Source of the DNA: Runella sp. CRIBMP
GTDB taxonomy: Bacteria; Bacteroidota; Bacteroidia; Cytophagales; Spirosomataceae
NCBI RefSeq assembly: GCF_009905605.1
Contig: NZ_JAAAKZ010000003.1
Span: forward strand, 248,001-312,000
Length of the DNA stretch: 64,000 nt
Direction of reading: 5' to 3'
Shown: positions 1 to 9,612 of the stretch, piece by piece
Position numbering within the stretch: position 1 is the first letter of the stretch
Layout: each line of letters starts with the position of its first letter
Notes under the pieces: model-generated
The model's input: only the letters and a program-made list of their open reading frames with translations
Database searches by the model: none
What the model was told of the DNA's origin: nothing
Program-made: the position numbers and the translations under genes

Positions 1-602
1 AGGGCGGCTTTTTTGGAGCGAATGAGGTGATATACTCCGTCTTTTTTGATGTAAAAAAAGTTTTTTGGAGGAAAATAAACCGTGACTTTATTGTTCTCAA
101 TCTGCTCTTGTCGTTCTTTTAGGCGCCGGGCAAGTACTTGCGTTTCTCCGTCGTACAAAAGCTGATAAAACCCCGTAGGTACTTCTATCCCTTTTTCTTC
201 ATTTTTCTCTATTCTGATAAAATGATTTTCAGCGATTGAAAAATGACGGATTCGTTCGCTTTGCAATTGCACCAGTCCCGAGCGTTCTGGATGCCGGGCC
301 ACTACGTAGCCTTTTACAATGTCATAAAGCAGGGAAACATTCTCAAACAACTGCCCGTCGTAGTGCACGGAGCCTTTTTGCCAATCTTCGACCTGAAAAA
401 ACTGGTGCTCTTTTGAGCGGCTGTCATAAATATGATAGCGGGGGCCGTTGTACAAATGGGGCGAATAAATCGTTGCCGTCTGATAAAGGGCCAACGGTGA
501 GTTTGCCGCATTTTTAGCAACGGTGCTTATATCTGCGCCTTGACCTCGACCCAATAAACTCATCCAAAGAGATGCGGTAAGAAGGAATAAAGATTTTTGC
601 AT
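1..602 (-). CDS. Exported hypothetical protein, C-terminus outside the window
   Basis: Reading the minus strand from the ATG at 602-600 gives an uninterrupted frame to the window edge, about 200 residues. The start MQKSLFLLTASLWMSL looks like a signal peptide, followed by a region rich in Tyr and His (LYNGPRYHIYD, YDGQLFENVSLLYD). I do not recognise a family. The text resembles exported Bacteroidota proteins of unknown function that alternate beta strands. The gene follows the amidohydrolase gene on the same strand, separated by 141 bp that contain a strong hairpin, so it is probably transcribed separately. The plus-strand frame covering 236-517 is a shadow of this gene. Confidence 0.7.
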   Translation of the reverse strand, partial: MQKSLFLLTASLWMSLLGRGQGADISTVAKNAANSPLALYQTATIYSPHLYNGPRYHIYDSRSKEHQFFQVEDWQKGSVHYDGQLFENVSLLYDIVKGYVVARHPERSGLVQLQSERIRHFSIAENHFIRIEKNEEKGIEVPTGFYQLLYDGETQVLARRLKERQEQIENNKVTVYFPPKNFFYIKKDGVYHLIRSKKAA

Positions 603-687
603 ATGGTGTGAATAACGAAGTTTTAGAATAAATAGAAAGTAGTTTAGTGTTGTATTTTACTCCTTTGATTTTCAGTGATTTAAAGGG

Positions 688-720
688 CTTTACAGGAGTG
701 TTGTAAACACTCCTGTAAAG
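688..720. terminator. Perfect 15-bp hairpin, possible terminator
   Basis: Two 15-base arms (starting CTTTACAGG and ending CCTGTAAAG) are exact reverse complements around a 3-base loop. It lies just after the stop of the minus-strand gene ending at 744. No T-run follows on the minus strand, so it may be a processing or stability hairpin or a short palindromic repeat rather than a classic intrinsic terminator. Confidence 0.5.
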
Positions 721-743
721 AATCCTTTTGCCTTTTTAACTTA

Positions 744-3700
744 TCACTGACGCCCTTGGCAAATACAGCGAATAGCCCCGAAACTGCGGGTTTCGGCGTG
801 CCATTCAAATGCGGCATTATAGCGATTGTTTTCCCAAAAAAACTTCTGTCGAGGGCGGTTATAATTGCCCGTTTCAGTCATGGTTTCGGCATCGTATAAG
901 CGTCCGTTTACCATTACGTATTTTATGCTTTCACTGTTGCGAAGATTTTCCAACGGATTTTTATCAAGCACCAGCAAATCAGCTAATTTACCAACTTCTA
1001 GCGAGCCAATCTCCTTGTCCAAGCCCAAGGTTTTAGCAGGGCCCATGGTGGCTTGTTTGAGCGCTTGCAGATTAGATATGCCGCCCTGACCCAGCATCCA
1101 GAGTTCCCAGTGCGCACCTAAGCCTTGCAGCTGACCGTGTGCCCCCAAATGAACGCTGACACCCGCATCGGTTAGTTTTTTGGCCGTTTGTGAATTGCCA
1201 AAGTGACCAAAATCGTCGTCGGGTAGCATTTCGCGGCGGCGCGAACGGCTGTCGATAATTGAGCGAGGAGTGAAGCGCAACAAACGTGATTGCTCCCATA
1301 CGTTGGTTTTTTGGTACCAATAATATTCCCCCGAAACACTGCCGAAACTCACAATCAGCGTGGGCGTGTAGCCCGTTTTGCTGTTACTCCACAAAGATAC
1401 CACATCTTTATAAAGGGGGTCAACGGGGATATTGTGCTCAATGGTGGTGTGACCGTCCATAATCATGGTCATGTTGTGGTTGAAGAATGACCCACCTTCT
1501 GGAACGACCAACATGCCCAGTTCGCGGGCGGCTTGAATGATTTGCTGGCGCTGATTGCGACGCGGTTGGTTATAGCTTTTGACCGAAAAAGCCCCCACCG
1601 CTTTCATCCGACGTAAATGCGAACGGGCGTCGTCGAGGCTATTCACCACGGCTTTAAAATCGCCGTCTGCTCCGTACAAAATAGTTCCTGTGGAGTATAT
1701 ACGTGGCCCAATCATCCGCCCCGATTTCACCATCTCCGCTTGACTGAACACCATTTCGGTGTTGGATGATGGGTCGTGAACGGTAGTGACACCGTAGGCC
1801 AAATTGGCGAAGTACGACCACTGCTGTTGCGCCGATTTTTCGCTGCCCGTGCCGATGTGCGCGTGGGCATCAATGATTCCAGGCATCAGTGTTTTTCCAG
1901 TGGCATCAATGACTTTTGCTTCTGCGGGAATTTTAACCTTTCCCACTGCGCCAACGGCCACAATTTTGTTGCCTTCAACAACCAGTGTTCCGTTTTTAAT
2001 TACTTCCAACTGCCCTTGGGCGTTTTCTTTCATGGTTAGAATGGTACCGCCCCTAAATGCGACGATGCCTTTGGGTACATCGGTCGGCAGCATGAGCCCA
2101 ATCGGAATGCCCGTGGAATCAATAGCGGGCAGTTTTTCGGGCGCACCCTCTACAAACAAAAAGCTTTGTTGTACAGAGCGTGTGAAATAATCGGGACCGA
2201 TGGTCCAGTGCAGTTTTTGGCTATCGTTGGACCAATGCAAATAATCGCCAGCGTCGCGCGTGACTTTATAAACGGGAAAGGCTTTGGTGTTTCCTGACAA
2301 ATCAACGGCTTTGCCCGTGGCGGGGAAGGCGGCGATGTACAAATGAAATAATTCCTGAAAGGCAATCCACTTGTTATCGGGGCTGGGAACAAACTTGGTA
2401 GCGTATTGGGAGCTAAAATGGGTTTGCTCGTCGGTATTGCTGAGGTTTACGCTTTTAAAGGATTTGGTTTGTCCGTCTTCCAGAAAGAAAATGCGGTCGC
2501 TAGTGGCGTTGAAGAGTGGCTCTTCGCCGCTGTCGCGGAGCAAGGTTCCTTCGCCGCCAGTGGCGGGCATGAGGTATAATCCGGGTTCTTTGCCGAAGGC
2601 GTAGCCCATGTAGCCGTTGCCCGTTCCTTTTCGATAAACGATTTTGGTGCCGTCGGGCGAGAACGCAGGTGTTTGGTAAAAGCCTTTTTCGGTCGTCAGG
2701 GTTTCAACGGAATTGTTGGTCAGATTCAACTTTCGGATGCTGCCCGTCAACGAGTCATTCCAAGTGGTGTAAAGTAAAAACTTCCCGTCGGGGCTGAATG
2801 TCGGCTCATATTCAAATACATCGGTGGCGGCAGTGAGGCGCTCGGGCGTGCCGTTGGGTAATGTTTTTTTGTAGAGATAGCCCGCCGCATGAAACATCAA
2901 GGTTTTTTGGTCGGGGGAGGTTCGGGCGTGGCGAATCATTTTAGATTGGAACGTCGGTGTAAAAACGGTTTGCGGAAAACGAACCGCTTCTTGTACCGTC
3001 AGGCTGGCATTGACCGTAAACGGAATTTCGGTGGCTTTGGCGCTGGCAACGTTTACCCGAAATAATTTACCTTTGGCCCAAATGACAATGTCTTTGCTAT
3101 CGGGTGTCCAGTCGTAGTTGGGATAAAGACCCATGATGGCCCAGGCTTCCTGTTGGTCTTTGTTCAGTTGGTCAAAAACGGGAAATTCTTCGCCCGTTTT
3201 TAAGTCATGTATATACAGCACCGACTTGGTGCGCACACGGCGCACAAACGCCAATTGCTTGCCGTCGGGCGAAATCTGCGGCCGCACCGCACCGCCGGGG
3301 CCCGTCACGATATTTTTTAGCGCGCCCGTTTGGCGGTCAAAACGACGAACGACGTAAATCTGTCCGTTGGGGTCTTTGTTGTACTGAAAGAAAGGACCCG
3401 GGCTCATATCTTCGCTGAAATACACGTAGCGACCATCGGGTGAAACACAGGGTTCGCCCGCGTCTTGTTGGTCATTTTTGCGTTTGGTCAACTGCAATCC
3501 CGCCGTACCGCCGCTGGCGTGATACATCCACATTTCGCCCGCACCTAATGAGCGCGACGCCGTAAAGTGCTTACGCGCAATTAGGTATTGCCCGTCGGGT
3601 GTCCAGACCGCATTGTTGAGCAATCGAAAATCTTCGTTGGAAATTTGTTTCAGGTCTGAGCCATCGCGTTTCATGGTCCAGATATTATCGCCGCCGCCCC

Positions 3701-4067
3701 GGTCGCTCGTAAAAGAGATGCGTTTGCCATCTGGGCTGTAGCGTGGCTGGATTTCTAGCGGCAATCCGCCCGAGAGTAGTTTAGCCTCGCCGCCGCCGAT
3801 GGGCAGCGTATAGAGATCACCGAGTAGGTCAAAGACGATTTCCTTGCCGTCGGGACTGACGTCGAGGTTCATCCATGTGCCTTCATTGGTGGTGAATTTT
3901 ACTTCTTTAGAAGGGCCTTGGGGTTTGGATACGTCCCAGGTTTCTTTGGGTTTTTGGGCCATGGCCTGGCAAACGGCCAAAGCTGCCGCAAGGGCGAGGG
4001 TAGCGTTTTTTTTCAAGGGAAAAGGGGCTTGGAATGATGAAATGTATGCTAAAGATGGGCTAACCAA
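744..4067 (-). CDS. TolB-type beta-propeller / amidohydrolase fusion protein
   Basis: A 1107-residue exported protein. After a hydrophobic segment ending AVCQAMAQ, residues about 60-660 carry many TolB/WD40-like blades (VSPDGKEIVFD, YSPDGKRISFTSDR, FSPDGTKIVYR), as in Tricorn-type propellers. Residues about 665-1075 form an amidohydrolase of the imidazolonepropionase/dipeptidase superfamily. The metal-binding HxH sits in GIIDAHAHIG (about residue 734), further histidines in GHTTIEHN and VSVHLGAHG, and the typical end in GSLEVGKLADLLVLD. The family is known for hydrolysing cyclic amides or dipeptides; the substrate cannot be read from the sequence. It likely acts in the periplasm. The chosen ATG puts about 15 residues before the hydrophobic segment, so a start further in, for example at a TTG near 4013, is possible. 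Confidence 0.9.
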   Translation of the reverse strand: MVSPSLAYISSFQAPFPLKKNATLALAAALAVCQAMAQKPKETWDVSKPQGPSKEVKFTTNEGTWMNLDVSPDGKEIVFDLLGDLYTLPIGGGEAKLLSGGLPLEIQPRYSPDGKRISFTSDRGGGDNIWTMKRDGSDLKQISNEDFRLLNNAVWTPDGQYLIARKHFTASRSLGAGEMWMYHASGGTAGLQLTKRKNDQQDAGEPCVSPDGRYVYFSEDMSPGPFFQYNKDPNGQIYVVRRFDRQTGALKNIVTGPGGAVRPQISPDGKQLAFVRRVRTKSVLYIHDLKTGEEFPVFDQLNKDQQEAWAIMGLYPNYDWTPDSKDIVIWAKGKLFRVNVASAKATEIPFTVNASLTVQEAVRFPQTVFTPTFQSKMIRHARTSPDQKTLMFHAAGYLYKKTLPNGTPERLTAATDVFEYEPTFSPDGKFLLYTTWNDSLTGSIRKLNLTNNSVETLTTEKGFYQTPAFSPDGTKIVYRKGTGNGYMGYAFGKEPGLYLMPATGGEGTLLRDSGEEPLFNATSDRIFFLEDGQTKSFKSVNLSNTDEQTHFSSQYATKFVPSPDNKWIAFQELFHLYIAAFPATGKAVDLSGNTKAFPVYKVTRDAGDYLHWSNDSQKLHWTIGPDYFTRSVQQSFLFVEGAPEKLPAIDSTGIPIGLMLPTDVPKGIVAFRGGTILTMKENAQGQLEVIKNGTLVVEGNKIVAVGAVGKVKIPAEAKVIDATGKTLMPGIIDAHAHIGTGSEKSAQQQWSYFANLAYGVTTVHDPSSNTEMVFSQAEMVKSGRMIGPRIYSTGTILYGADGDFKAVVNSLDDARSHLRRMKAVGAFSVKSYNQPRRNQRQQIIQAARELGMLVVPEGGSFFNHNMTMIMDGHTTIEHNIPVDPLYKDVVSLWSNSKTGYTPTLIVSFGSVSGEYYWYQKTNVWEQSRLLRFTPRSIIDSRSRRREMLPDDDFGHFGNSQTAKKLTDAGVSVHLGAHGQLQGLGAHWELWMLGQGGISNLQALKQATMGPAKTLGLDKEIGSLEVGKLADLLVLDKNPLENLRNSESIKYVMVNGRLYDAETMTETGNYNRPRQKFFWENNRYNAAFEWHAETRSFGAIRCICQGRQ

Positions 4068-4123
4068 AGTTTCCCAAAAATAACGTTAATGTATCGTAAT
4101 GGCAAGTGAGACGACGTAATGGC

Positions 4124-5107
4124 TTAAACTACCTCTTTTTTACCCATTTGTTGCGCAATCATACTGCCCACCAGTAATTGTAGCGCATGATAAATCATCA
4201 GTGGCAGCAACACCACCCCCAGTGTTACAGCATTAGGAAACAGCACTTTGCCCATTACAGCACCCTGAACTAGCGATTTCTTGGAACCACAAAACAACAC
4301 CGTGATGGTATCTGGACGGTTGAAACCAAACCAACGACTGACCAAAAACATGATTCCGAACATGACCGCAAAGAACAGCAGCATCCAAAAGCCCAGCGCC
4401 ACGATTTCACCCAAGGATTGGTCGCTGAACATATTGTTGGCAAACGATTCGCAAAAAGAAGTGTAGACAATCAACAAAATAATGACTTGGTCAAATATCC
4501 TTAGTGTACCGTTGTAGCGCTCGGTCCATTTGCCCCATTTTTTGTGCAGGAAAAAACCGAGGATAACGGGTAATAAAACTTCTAAACATAGGCGAAGGAT
4601 GATGGACGAGATGTCAAAATCGGCGTCCTGTTTTTCTAGTAATCGACTCATCCACAGTGGTGTAATAAAAATGCCAATGATGCTGGAAATACTGGCGTTA
4701 AAAATAGCAGCGGGGATGTTGCCGCCTGCAATCGCCACCATCACCACCGAAGAAGAAACCGTGGATGGGAGCGTAGCTAAATAAAAGATACCCAACCACT
4801 TCAACGAAGAAGTATCAAGGTTGAAGGCTTTTCCAATGCCAAGAATAATGAATGGAAACAACACAAAAGTGGTCAATTGAATCACCAAATGAAGTTTCCA
4901 ATTGCTCAAGCCACTTTTCAGTTTTTCGGGATTGAGTTTCAGACCGTAAAAAAAGAAGATAATAGAGACGCCATATTCGGCGATGTCGGGTAAGTGTAAA
5001 GGGCTTTGTTCGGTGCCGAAAGAGGGAAAAAAATAGGCTAATACTATCATTCCAAGCAAAGCGAAGAAAAATCCGTTGATGCCGACTTTTGCCAATAACT
5101 GAATCAT
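4124..5107 (-). CDS. Bile acid:sodium symporter family (SBF-like) transporter
   Basis: Integral membrane protein of 327 residues with nine or ten hydrophobic segments. The start MIQLLAKVGINGFFFALLG and the segment GVSIIFFFYGLKL followed by LSNWKLHLVIQLTTF are typical of the SLC10A7/SBF-like branch of the bile acid:Na+ symporter family. The family moves organic anions with sodium across the inner membrane; the substrate here is unknown. An upstream in-frame ATG at 5134 would add MYRLINRIR, but the internal ATG at 5107 places the first membrane segment as in relatives, so I prefer it. It stands alone between the propeller/amidohydrolase gene and the divergent acyl-CoA ligase gene. Confidence 0.85.
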   Translation of the reverse strand: MIQLLAKVGINGFFFALLGMIVLAYFFPSFGTEQSPLHLPDIAEYGVSIIFFFYGLKLNPEKLKSGLSNWKLHLVIQLTTFVLFPFIILGIGKAFNLDTSSLKWLGIFYLATLPSTVSSSVVMVAIAGGNIPAAIFNASISSIIGIFITPLWMSRLLEKQDADFDISSIILRLCLEVLLPVILGFFLHKKWGKWTERYNGTLRIFDQVIILLIVYTSFCESFANNMFSDQSLGEIVALGFWMLLFFAVMFGIMFLVSRWFGFNRPDTITVLFCGSKKSLVQGAVMGKVLFPNAVTLGVVLLPLMIYHALQLLVGSMIAQQMGKKEVV

Positions 5108-5342
5108 TCGTATTCTATTTATCAATCGGTACAAAGTTAATCCGATAACGCAAATAAGTAAGAATGATCCTTTAGAATGGGAAGAATCAGTGAAAACAAT
5201 CGGAGATTACGTAAGAATAGGTCACTTTTAGCGGATTAGTGCTCAAAAACCAACTTTTTTGTCCCAATAAATATATCGAACAAAAACAATTTTTTAGCGA
5301 AAAAATTATATTTTTGTTGTAAACCCTAAATCTTTATAAACG

Positions 5343-7022
5343 ATGAAAACAACGGCAACTTCTAACGGTTCGGAGCTGAAAACGGTCATAGATTATTTTT
5401 ATCAATGGGAAAAGACACAACCCAATAAGGTTTTTTTGCGCCAGCCTTTTGGTAAAAAATTCAAAGACTTTACGTGGGCTGAAACGGGAGAGCAGGTGAG
5501 GCGATTGGCTGGATACCTTGTTTCGTTGGGGTTAGAGCCACAAAGCAACATCGGGCTGGTTTCAAAAAACTGTGCAGAATGGATTATTGCCGACCTCGCC
5601 ATCATGATGGCTGGACATGTTTCGGTGCCGTTTTATCCCACCCTCACGAGCGATCAGTTAAACCAAGTATTAACCCATAGCGGCTGTCAGGTACTTTTTG
5701 TTGGAAAACTCGATAATTGGCAGGGAATGAAAAAGGGTGTTCCCGCAGGCGTCAGCTGTATTTCTTTCCCTACGTACAATCCTGACCCTGTACATATACA
5801 GTGGGATGATATTCTTGCTTACAGCAAACCGATGACTGAGTCGCCCCGACCGAAGCTAGATGATTTATTTTCCATTGTATATACCTCTGGAACCACAGGT
5901 AACCCCAAAGGAGTAATGCTTACGTATAAAGCGATGGCCAAGGTCATGCACGTCACCCAAGATATGATGCTCTATCATTTGCCCGAGACCCGTTTTTTTT
6001 CGTATTTACCGCTATGTCATATTGCCGAGCGGAATGTGGTGGCAGTAACGGCCGTAGGCACGGGCGGAACCGTGTACTTTGCAGAATCATTGGATACTTT
6101 TGCCGCCAATCTGGCCGCAGCACAGCCCACACACTTTTTTGCGGTTCCACGCATCTGGACTAAATTCCAATTGGGAATTTTGGCAAAAATGCCCCAGAAA
6201 AAGCTCGATATGTTGCTCAAAATCCCTATTCTGAGTGGTATTGTCAAGAAAAAAATCCGTAAGGGGTTGGGCCTCAATGACGCGAAATTTATTTTGACGG
6301 CGGCGGCTCCGATGCCAGTGTCATTGATTACGTGGTTTCGTCGCCTAGGAATAAAAATTCAGGAAGCCTACGGAATGACCGAAAACATGGGAGCGGTATG
6401 TATGGCCCCCGCAGATGCGCCCAAGGATGGAACGGTAGGAAAGCTGTATCCAGGGGTAGAAGTAAAAATAATGCCCGATACGGGTGAAATCCTGACGCGC
6501 GCTGAATGGAACATGTTAGGCTATTATAAGGAACCCCAAATGACTTCGGAAACCATCGACGAAGAAGGGTGGATTCATACGGGTGATGTGGGTGAAATTG
6601 ACAGTGAAGGTTATATCAAAATTACGGGCCGGGTAAAAGAAATGTACAAAACTTCCAAAGGTGAATACGTGGCACCGTCGCAGATAGAATTTGGATTTGC
6701 AGACAATAAGCTGATTGAACAAATTTGCGTAGTGGGCCAAAGTTTACCGCAGCCAATTGCGCTGGTGGTTTTGTCGGAAATAGCCCGGTCCGTTGAACGC
6801 GACGCCGTCGCCCAAAGTCTAGCTGCTACGCTTTCAGATGTGAATCCCAAACTTAAGTCTTACGAGCGCGTACAAAAAATTGTCGTAATGAAAGAAGCTT
6901 GGACGGTCGATAACAATATGCTGACGCCCACCATGAAAACCAAACGCAATGTGATTGAAAAAACCTATGGGCAAATGATGGAGCCTTGGTACGAAGGAAA
7001 AGAGAATGTTATTTGGGAATAA
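5343..7022 (+). CDS. Long-chain fatty acid-CoA ligase (AMP-forming)
   Basis: A 559-residue adenylate-forming enzyme that would activate a fatty acid to acyl-AMP and then acyl-CoA in the cytoplasm. The AMP-binding signature YTSGTTGNPKGVML is near residue 179, the A5-type motif QEAYGMTE follows, the hinge region GWIHTGDVGEID is near 410, and the C-terminal lysine motif TPTMKTKR is near 524. Length and order fit the FadD/long-chain group. There is no signal peptide. It begins 235 bp from the divergent symporter. A TATTTTTG at 5309-5316 resembles a Bacteroidota -7 element, but no good -33 partner is at the usual distance. The exact chain-length preference is not deducible. Confidence 0.9.
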   Translation: MKTTATSNGSELKTVIDYFYQWEKTQPNKVFLRQPFGKKFKDFTWAETGEQVRRLAGYLVSLGLEPQSNIGLVSKNCAEWIIADLAIMMAGHVSVPFYPTLTSDQLNQVLTHSGCQVLFVGKLDNWQGMKKGVPAGVSCISFPTYNPDPVHIQWDDILAYSKPMTESPRPKLDDLFSIVYTSGTTGNPKGVMLTYKAMAKVMHVTQDMMLYHLPETRFFSYLPLCHIAERNVVAVTAVGTGGTVYFAESLDTFAANLAAAQPTHFFAVPRIWTKFQLGILAKMPQKKLDMLLKIPILSGIVKKKIRKGLGLNDAKFILTAAAPMPVSLITWFRRLGIKIQEAYGMTENMGAVCMAPADAPKDGTVGKLYPGVEVKIMPDTGEILTRAEWNMLGYYKEPQMTSETIDEEGWIHTGDVGEIDSEGYIKITGRVKEMYKTSKGEYVAPSQIEFGFADNKLIEQICVVGQSLPQPIALVVLSEIARSVERDAVAQSLAATLSDVNPKLKSYERVQKIVVMKEAWTVDNNMLTPTMKTKRNVIEKTYGQMMEPWYEGKENVIWE

Positions 7023-7234
7023 TTGGTGTACGGGTGTGAATGGCGTGATTTTGCCCTTTAAAGGCGTAGTCCTGAACCTATTTTTTATAATTGGTTATCG
7101 TTCTCAAATGTATTGAGTTGCAGGTAGAAAGAAACCAGAAAGGGTGAGGAGAAAAGGACTTTTTTGTAGTATGTCGAATTATCTCAAGCAAGGATGTTGC
7201 CTTTTTGCTATTTTTAAGGCAAAAAAACGACACC

Positions 7235-8614
7235 ATGTCTAAACCCCAAGGACTCCTTACTATTGATCAACTACGCGAAGCTGTAGACCAACAAACCATT
7301 GAAACCATTATTGTAGCCTTTACTGACCATTACGGGCGGCTCGTCGGAAAACGTTTCGACGCTGATTTTTTTGTCGATGATATTTATAAACATGGCACCC
7401 ACGGCTGCAATTACCTCCTCACCACCGATATGGCCATGGACCCCGTACCAGGGTTTTCGTTTGCCAATTGGGAACTCGGCTACGGTGATTTTCATCTTGT
7501 GCCCGATCTTTCTACGCTGCGGGTAGCGGCGTGGCTTGACCGCACCGCGATGATTATCTGCGATGTTAAAAACGAAAAATCGCACCAATACGTTGATATA
7601 GCGCCCCGTTCTATCCTGAGAAAACAGCTTGATAAAGCCGCTCAACACGGGTTTGACGTGCTGGCTGCTTCTGAGTTGGAATATTATTTGTTTGAAAACA
7701 GTTTTCGCGAAGCGCACGAAACGGGTTTTGCTCAGCTGCGCCCCGTAGGCTGGTACATTGAAGATTATCATATTTTGCAAGGTACCCGTACTGAGCCGTT
7801 CAACGCGGCGGCGCGGCGTTATTTGAAGCAATCGGGCGTGCCCGTTGAAAACTCCAAAGGAGAGTGGGGCTTGGGCCAACATGAGCTCAATGTACGCTAT
7901 GCTGAAATACTGGACATGGCCGATCGCCACGTAGTGTACAAACAATGCCTAAAAGAAGTAGCCGATGCCATGGGTTGGAGCATTACGTTTATGGCTAAAT
8001 TTGCCGCCGACCGTGCAGGTTCTAGTTGCCACATTCACATCAGTTTGTGGAAAGATGGCGAAACCGCCTTTGCAGGCAACAATACGCTGGGACCCGTGCA
8101 ATGCTCAGATACATTCCGTTGGTTTTTAGGTGGTTGTATTGCCCACGCTCCTGATGTTATGGTATTTTATGCCCCAACTATCAACTCCTACAAGCGTTAT
8201 GTAGATGGTTCGTGGGCCCCTACGCGTTTGGCGTGGAGTTATGACAATCGCACCGCTGGTTTTCGGGTAGTAGGTCAAGGTAAAAGCCTACGAATTGAGT
8301 GCCGGATTCCGGGGGCAGACTGTAATCCTTATCTCGCTTTTGCGGGATTGCTGGCGTGTGGATTGGAAGGAATTGAAAAGCAGATTGAACCACCAGCCAT
8401 TTTTGAGGGTGATATCTATGCCGCGGCGCATTTGCCGAGAGTTCCGTACACCTTGGCCGAGTCCATTGCGATTTTCTCCAATAGTGAGTTTGCCAAGCGG
8501 AGTTTTGGGCCTGAAGTAGTGGAGCATTACACGCATTTTTATAAAACAGAGCAGGCGGCCTACAATGCATCCGTGACGGACTGGGAGCGGAAACGGTATT
8601 TTGAACAGATTTAA
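7235..8614 (+). CDS. Glutamine synthetase family protein (GlnA/PuuA-like)
   Basis: A 459-residue protein from the ATG that begins MSKPQGLL. An upstream ATG at 7205 is in frame but adds an unlikely leader. It has the beta-grasp N-domain (TDHYGRLVGKRFD) and the GS catalytic fold: glutamate motif SELEYYLF near 147, GLGQHELN near 212, the signature ending CHIHISLW near 270, then APTINSYKRY and the arginine-bearing NRTAGFRVV. It lacks the very long type III layout, and the N-domain resembles gamma-glutamylpolyamine synthetase or FluG-type paralogues. The enzyme probably joins glutamate to an amine using ATP; whether ammonia or another amine is used is uncertain. It stands alone, 211 bp after the ligase gene. 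Confidence 0.85.
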   Translation: MSKPQGLLTIDQLREAVDQQTIETIIVAFTDHYGRLVGKRFDADFFVDDIYKHGTHGCNYLLTTDMAMDPVPGFSFANWELGYGDFHLVPDLSTLRVAAWLDRTAMIICDVKNEKSHQYVDIAPRSILRKQLDKAAQHGFDVLAASELEYYLFENSFREAHETGFAQLRPVGWYIEDYHILQGTRTEPFNAAARRYLKQSGVPVENSKGEWGLGQHELNVRYAEILDMADRHVVYKQCLKEVADAMGWSITFMAKFAADRAGSSCHIHISLWKDGETAFAGNNTLGPVQCSDTFRWFLGGCIAHAPDVMVFYAPTINSYKRYVDGSWAPTRLAWSYDNRTAGFRVVGQGKSLRIECRIPGADCNPYLAFAGLLACGLEGIEKQIEPPAIFEGDIYAAAHLPRVPYTLAESIAIFSNSEFAKRSFGPEVVEHYTHFYKTEQAAYNASVTDWERKRYFEQI

Positions 8615-8730
8615 GGGGTTAGAAATAGTTGCTAAGTGAATTTTTAAATTTTTTCTTGAAATAATTCATTTAATCAATTTATCTACTACTTTTGCAACGA
8701 TTATTTCTAAACCTCTACTACAAATACTTA

Positions 8731-8765
8731 AAAAGCCTTCTGTTTCGCGCAGAAGGTTTTTTTAT
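8731..8765 (+). terminator. Rho-independent terminator after the GS-family gene
   Basis: GCCTTCTG and CAGAAGG pair around TTTCGCG, extended by an A-run before and a T-run after. The stem plus T-run is a standard intrinsic terminator for transcripts from the GS-family gene, 117 bp after its stop. Confidence 0.8.
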
Positions 8766-8855
8766 TTTTACGCAGAAAATAACTTTCGCTGCTTTTCTTG
8801 CGTTGTATTCTACGTAATATTGCACATCATTCATTAATCAACTCTTTTTAGCAAA

Positions 8856-9533
8856 ATGACAACTAAATTTCTCCGCAATGCATTTGCAATAGCATTGGCC
8901 GCAGGTTCGTTGCAGGCTATGGCACAATTTACGCAGGCTCCGCTTCCATACGCATCGGATGCTCTTGAGCCCAATATTGATAAGACTACCATGGAAATCC
9001 ATTATGGACGTCACCATAAAGCCTATATCGACAATTTGAACAAGGCCGTGGCGGGTAAACCAGAAGAAAAATTGACTCCTGATGCCCTCGTTAAGGGAAT
9101 TACGAAAGAAACTGCTCCCGCAGTGCGTAACAACGGTGGGGGACATTGGAATCACACCTTCTTTTGGAGCATCATGGGGCCCGGCAAAGGCGGTGCGCCC
9201 AAAGGAGCATTGGCAGATGCCATTACCAAAGATTTTGGTTCATTGGACGAGTTCAAAAAGAAGTTTAAAGAAGCAGGTACTACCCGTTTTGGTTCGGGAT
9301 GGGCGTGGTTGATTGTGAAAGATAAAAAATTGGTGGTCACCTCTACGCCAAACCAAGACAATCCATTGATGCCCGTAGCGGATGTACAAGGTGCGCCGAT
9401 TTTGGGCGTTGATGTATGGGAGCACGCATATTACCTAAAGTACCAAAACAAACGTCCTGATTATCTAGACGCTTTTTGGAATGTAGTAAATTGGGATAAA
9501 GTAGCTGAATTGTATGCGGCAGCAATGAAGTAA
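8856..9533 (+). CDS. Exported superoxide dismutase, Mn-type
   Basis: A 225-residue Fe/Mn superoxide dismutase with a signal peptide: [18 protein letters not shown] ends at AMAQ, with cleavage expected near residue 24. The four metal ligands are visible: His in MEIHYGRHH (H49), the second His of GGHWNH, and Asp and His in DVWEHAYY. The segment NQDNPLM is what is seen in manganese enzymes such as E. coli SodA, so Mn is more likely than Fe. It would dismutate superoxide in the periplasm or outside rather than in the cytoplasm. It is a single-gene unit between two terminators. Symbols sodA/sodB are not assigned because family and location differ from the model enzymes. Confidence 0.93.
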   Translation: MTTKFLRNAFAIALAAGSLQAMAQFTQAPLPYASDALEPNIDKTTMEIHYGRHHKAYIDNLNKAVAGKPEEKLTPDALVKGITKETAPAVRNNGGGHWNHTFFWSIMGPGKGGAPKGALADAITKDFGSLDEFKKKFKEAGTTRFGSGWAWLIVKDKKLVVTSTPNQDNPLMPVADVQGAPILGVDVWEHAYYLKYQNKRPDYLDAFWNVVNWDKVAELYAAAMK

Positions 9534-9556
9534 AGACTTGATTTTGTCCTTAATAT

Positions 9557-9594
9557 AAAAAAAAGAGAAGGCCCTGCGGCCCTCTCTTTTTTTA
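9557..9594. terminator. Bidirectional terminator between sod and lspA
   Basis: AGAGAAGGCC and GGCCCTCTCT pair around a 4-base loop with one mismatch, flanked by an A-run on the left and a T-run on the right. It can end transcripts from both converging genes. Confidence 0.85.
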
Positions 9595-9612
9595 TAGAGT
9601 TGGTTAAGTAAT

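Noticed and set aside
744-4067. Assignment of the propeller/amidohydrolase protein as a true Tricorn protease
   Set aside because: No PDZ or serine protease domain is present; the C-terminal half has the HxH and other histidines of a metal-dependent amidohydrolase.
7271-7945. A 224-codon open frame on the minus strand inside the GS-family gene
   Set aside because: Fully antisense to a gene with clear family motifs, and its product has no recognisable composition or domain.
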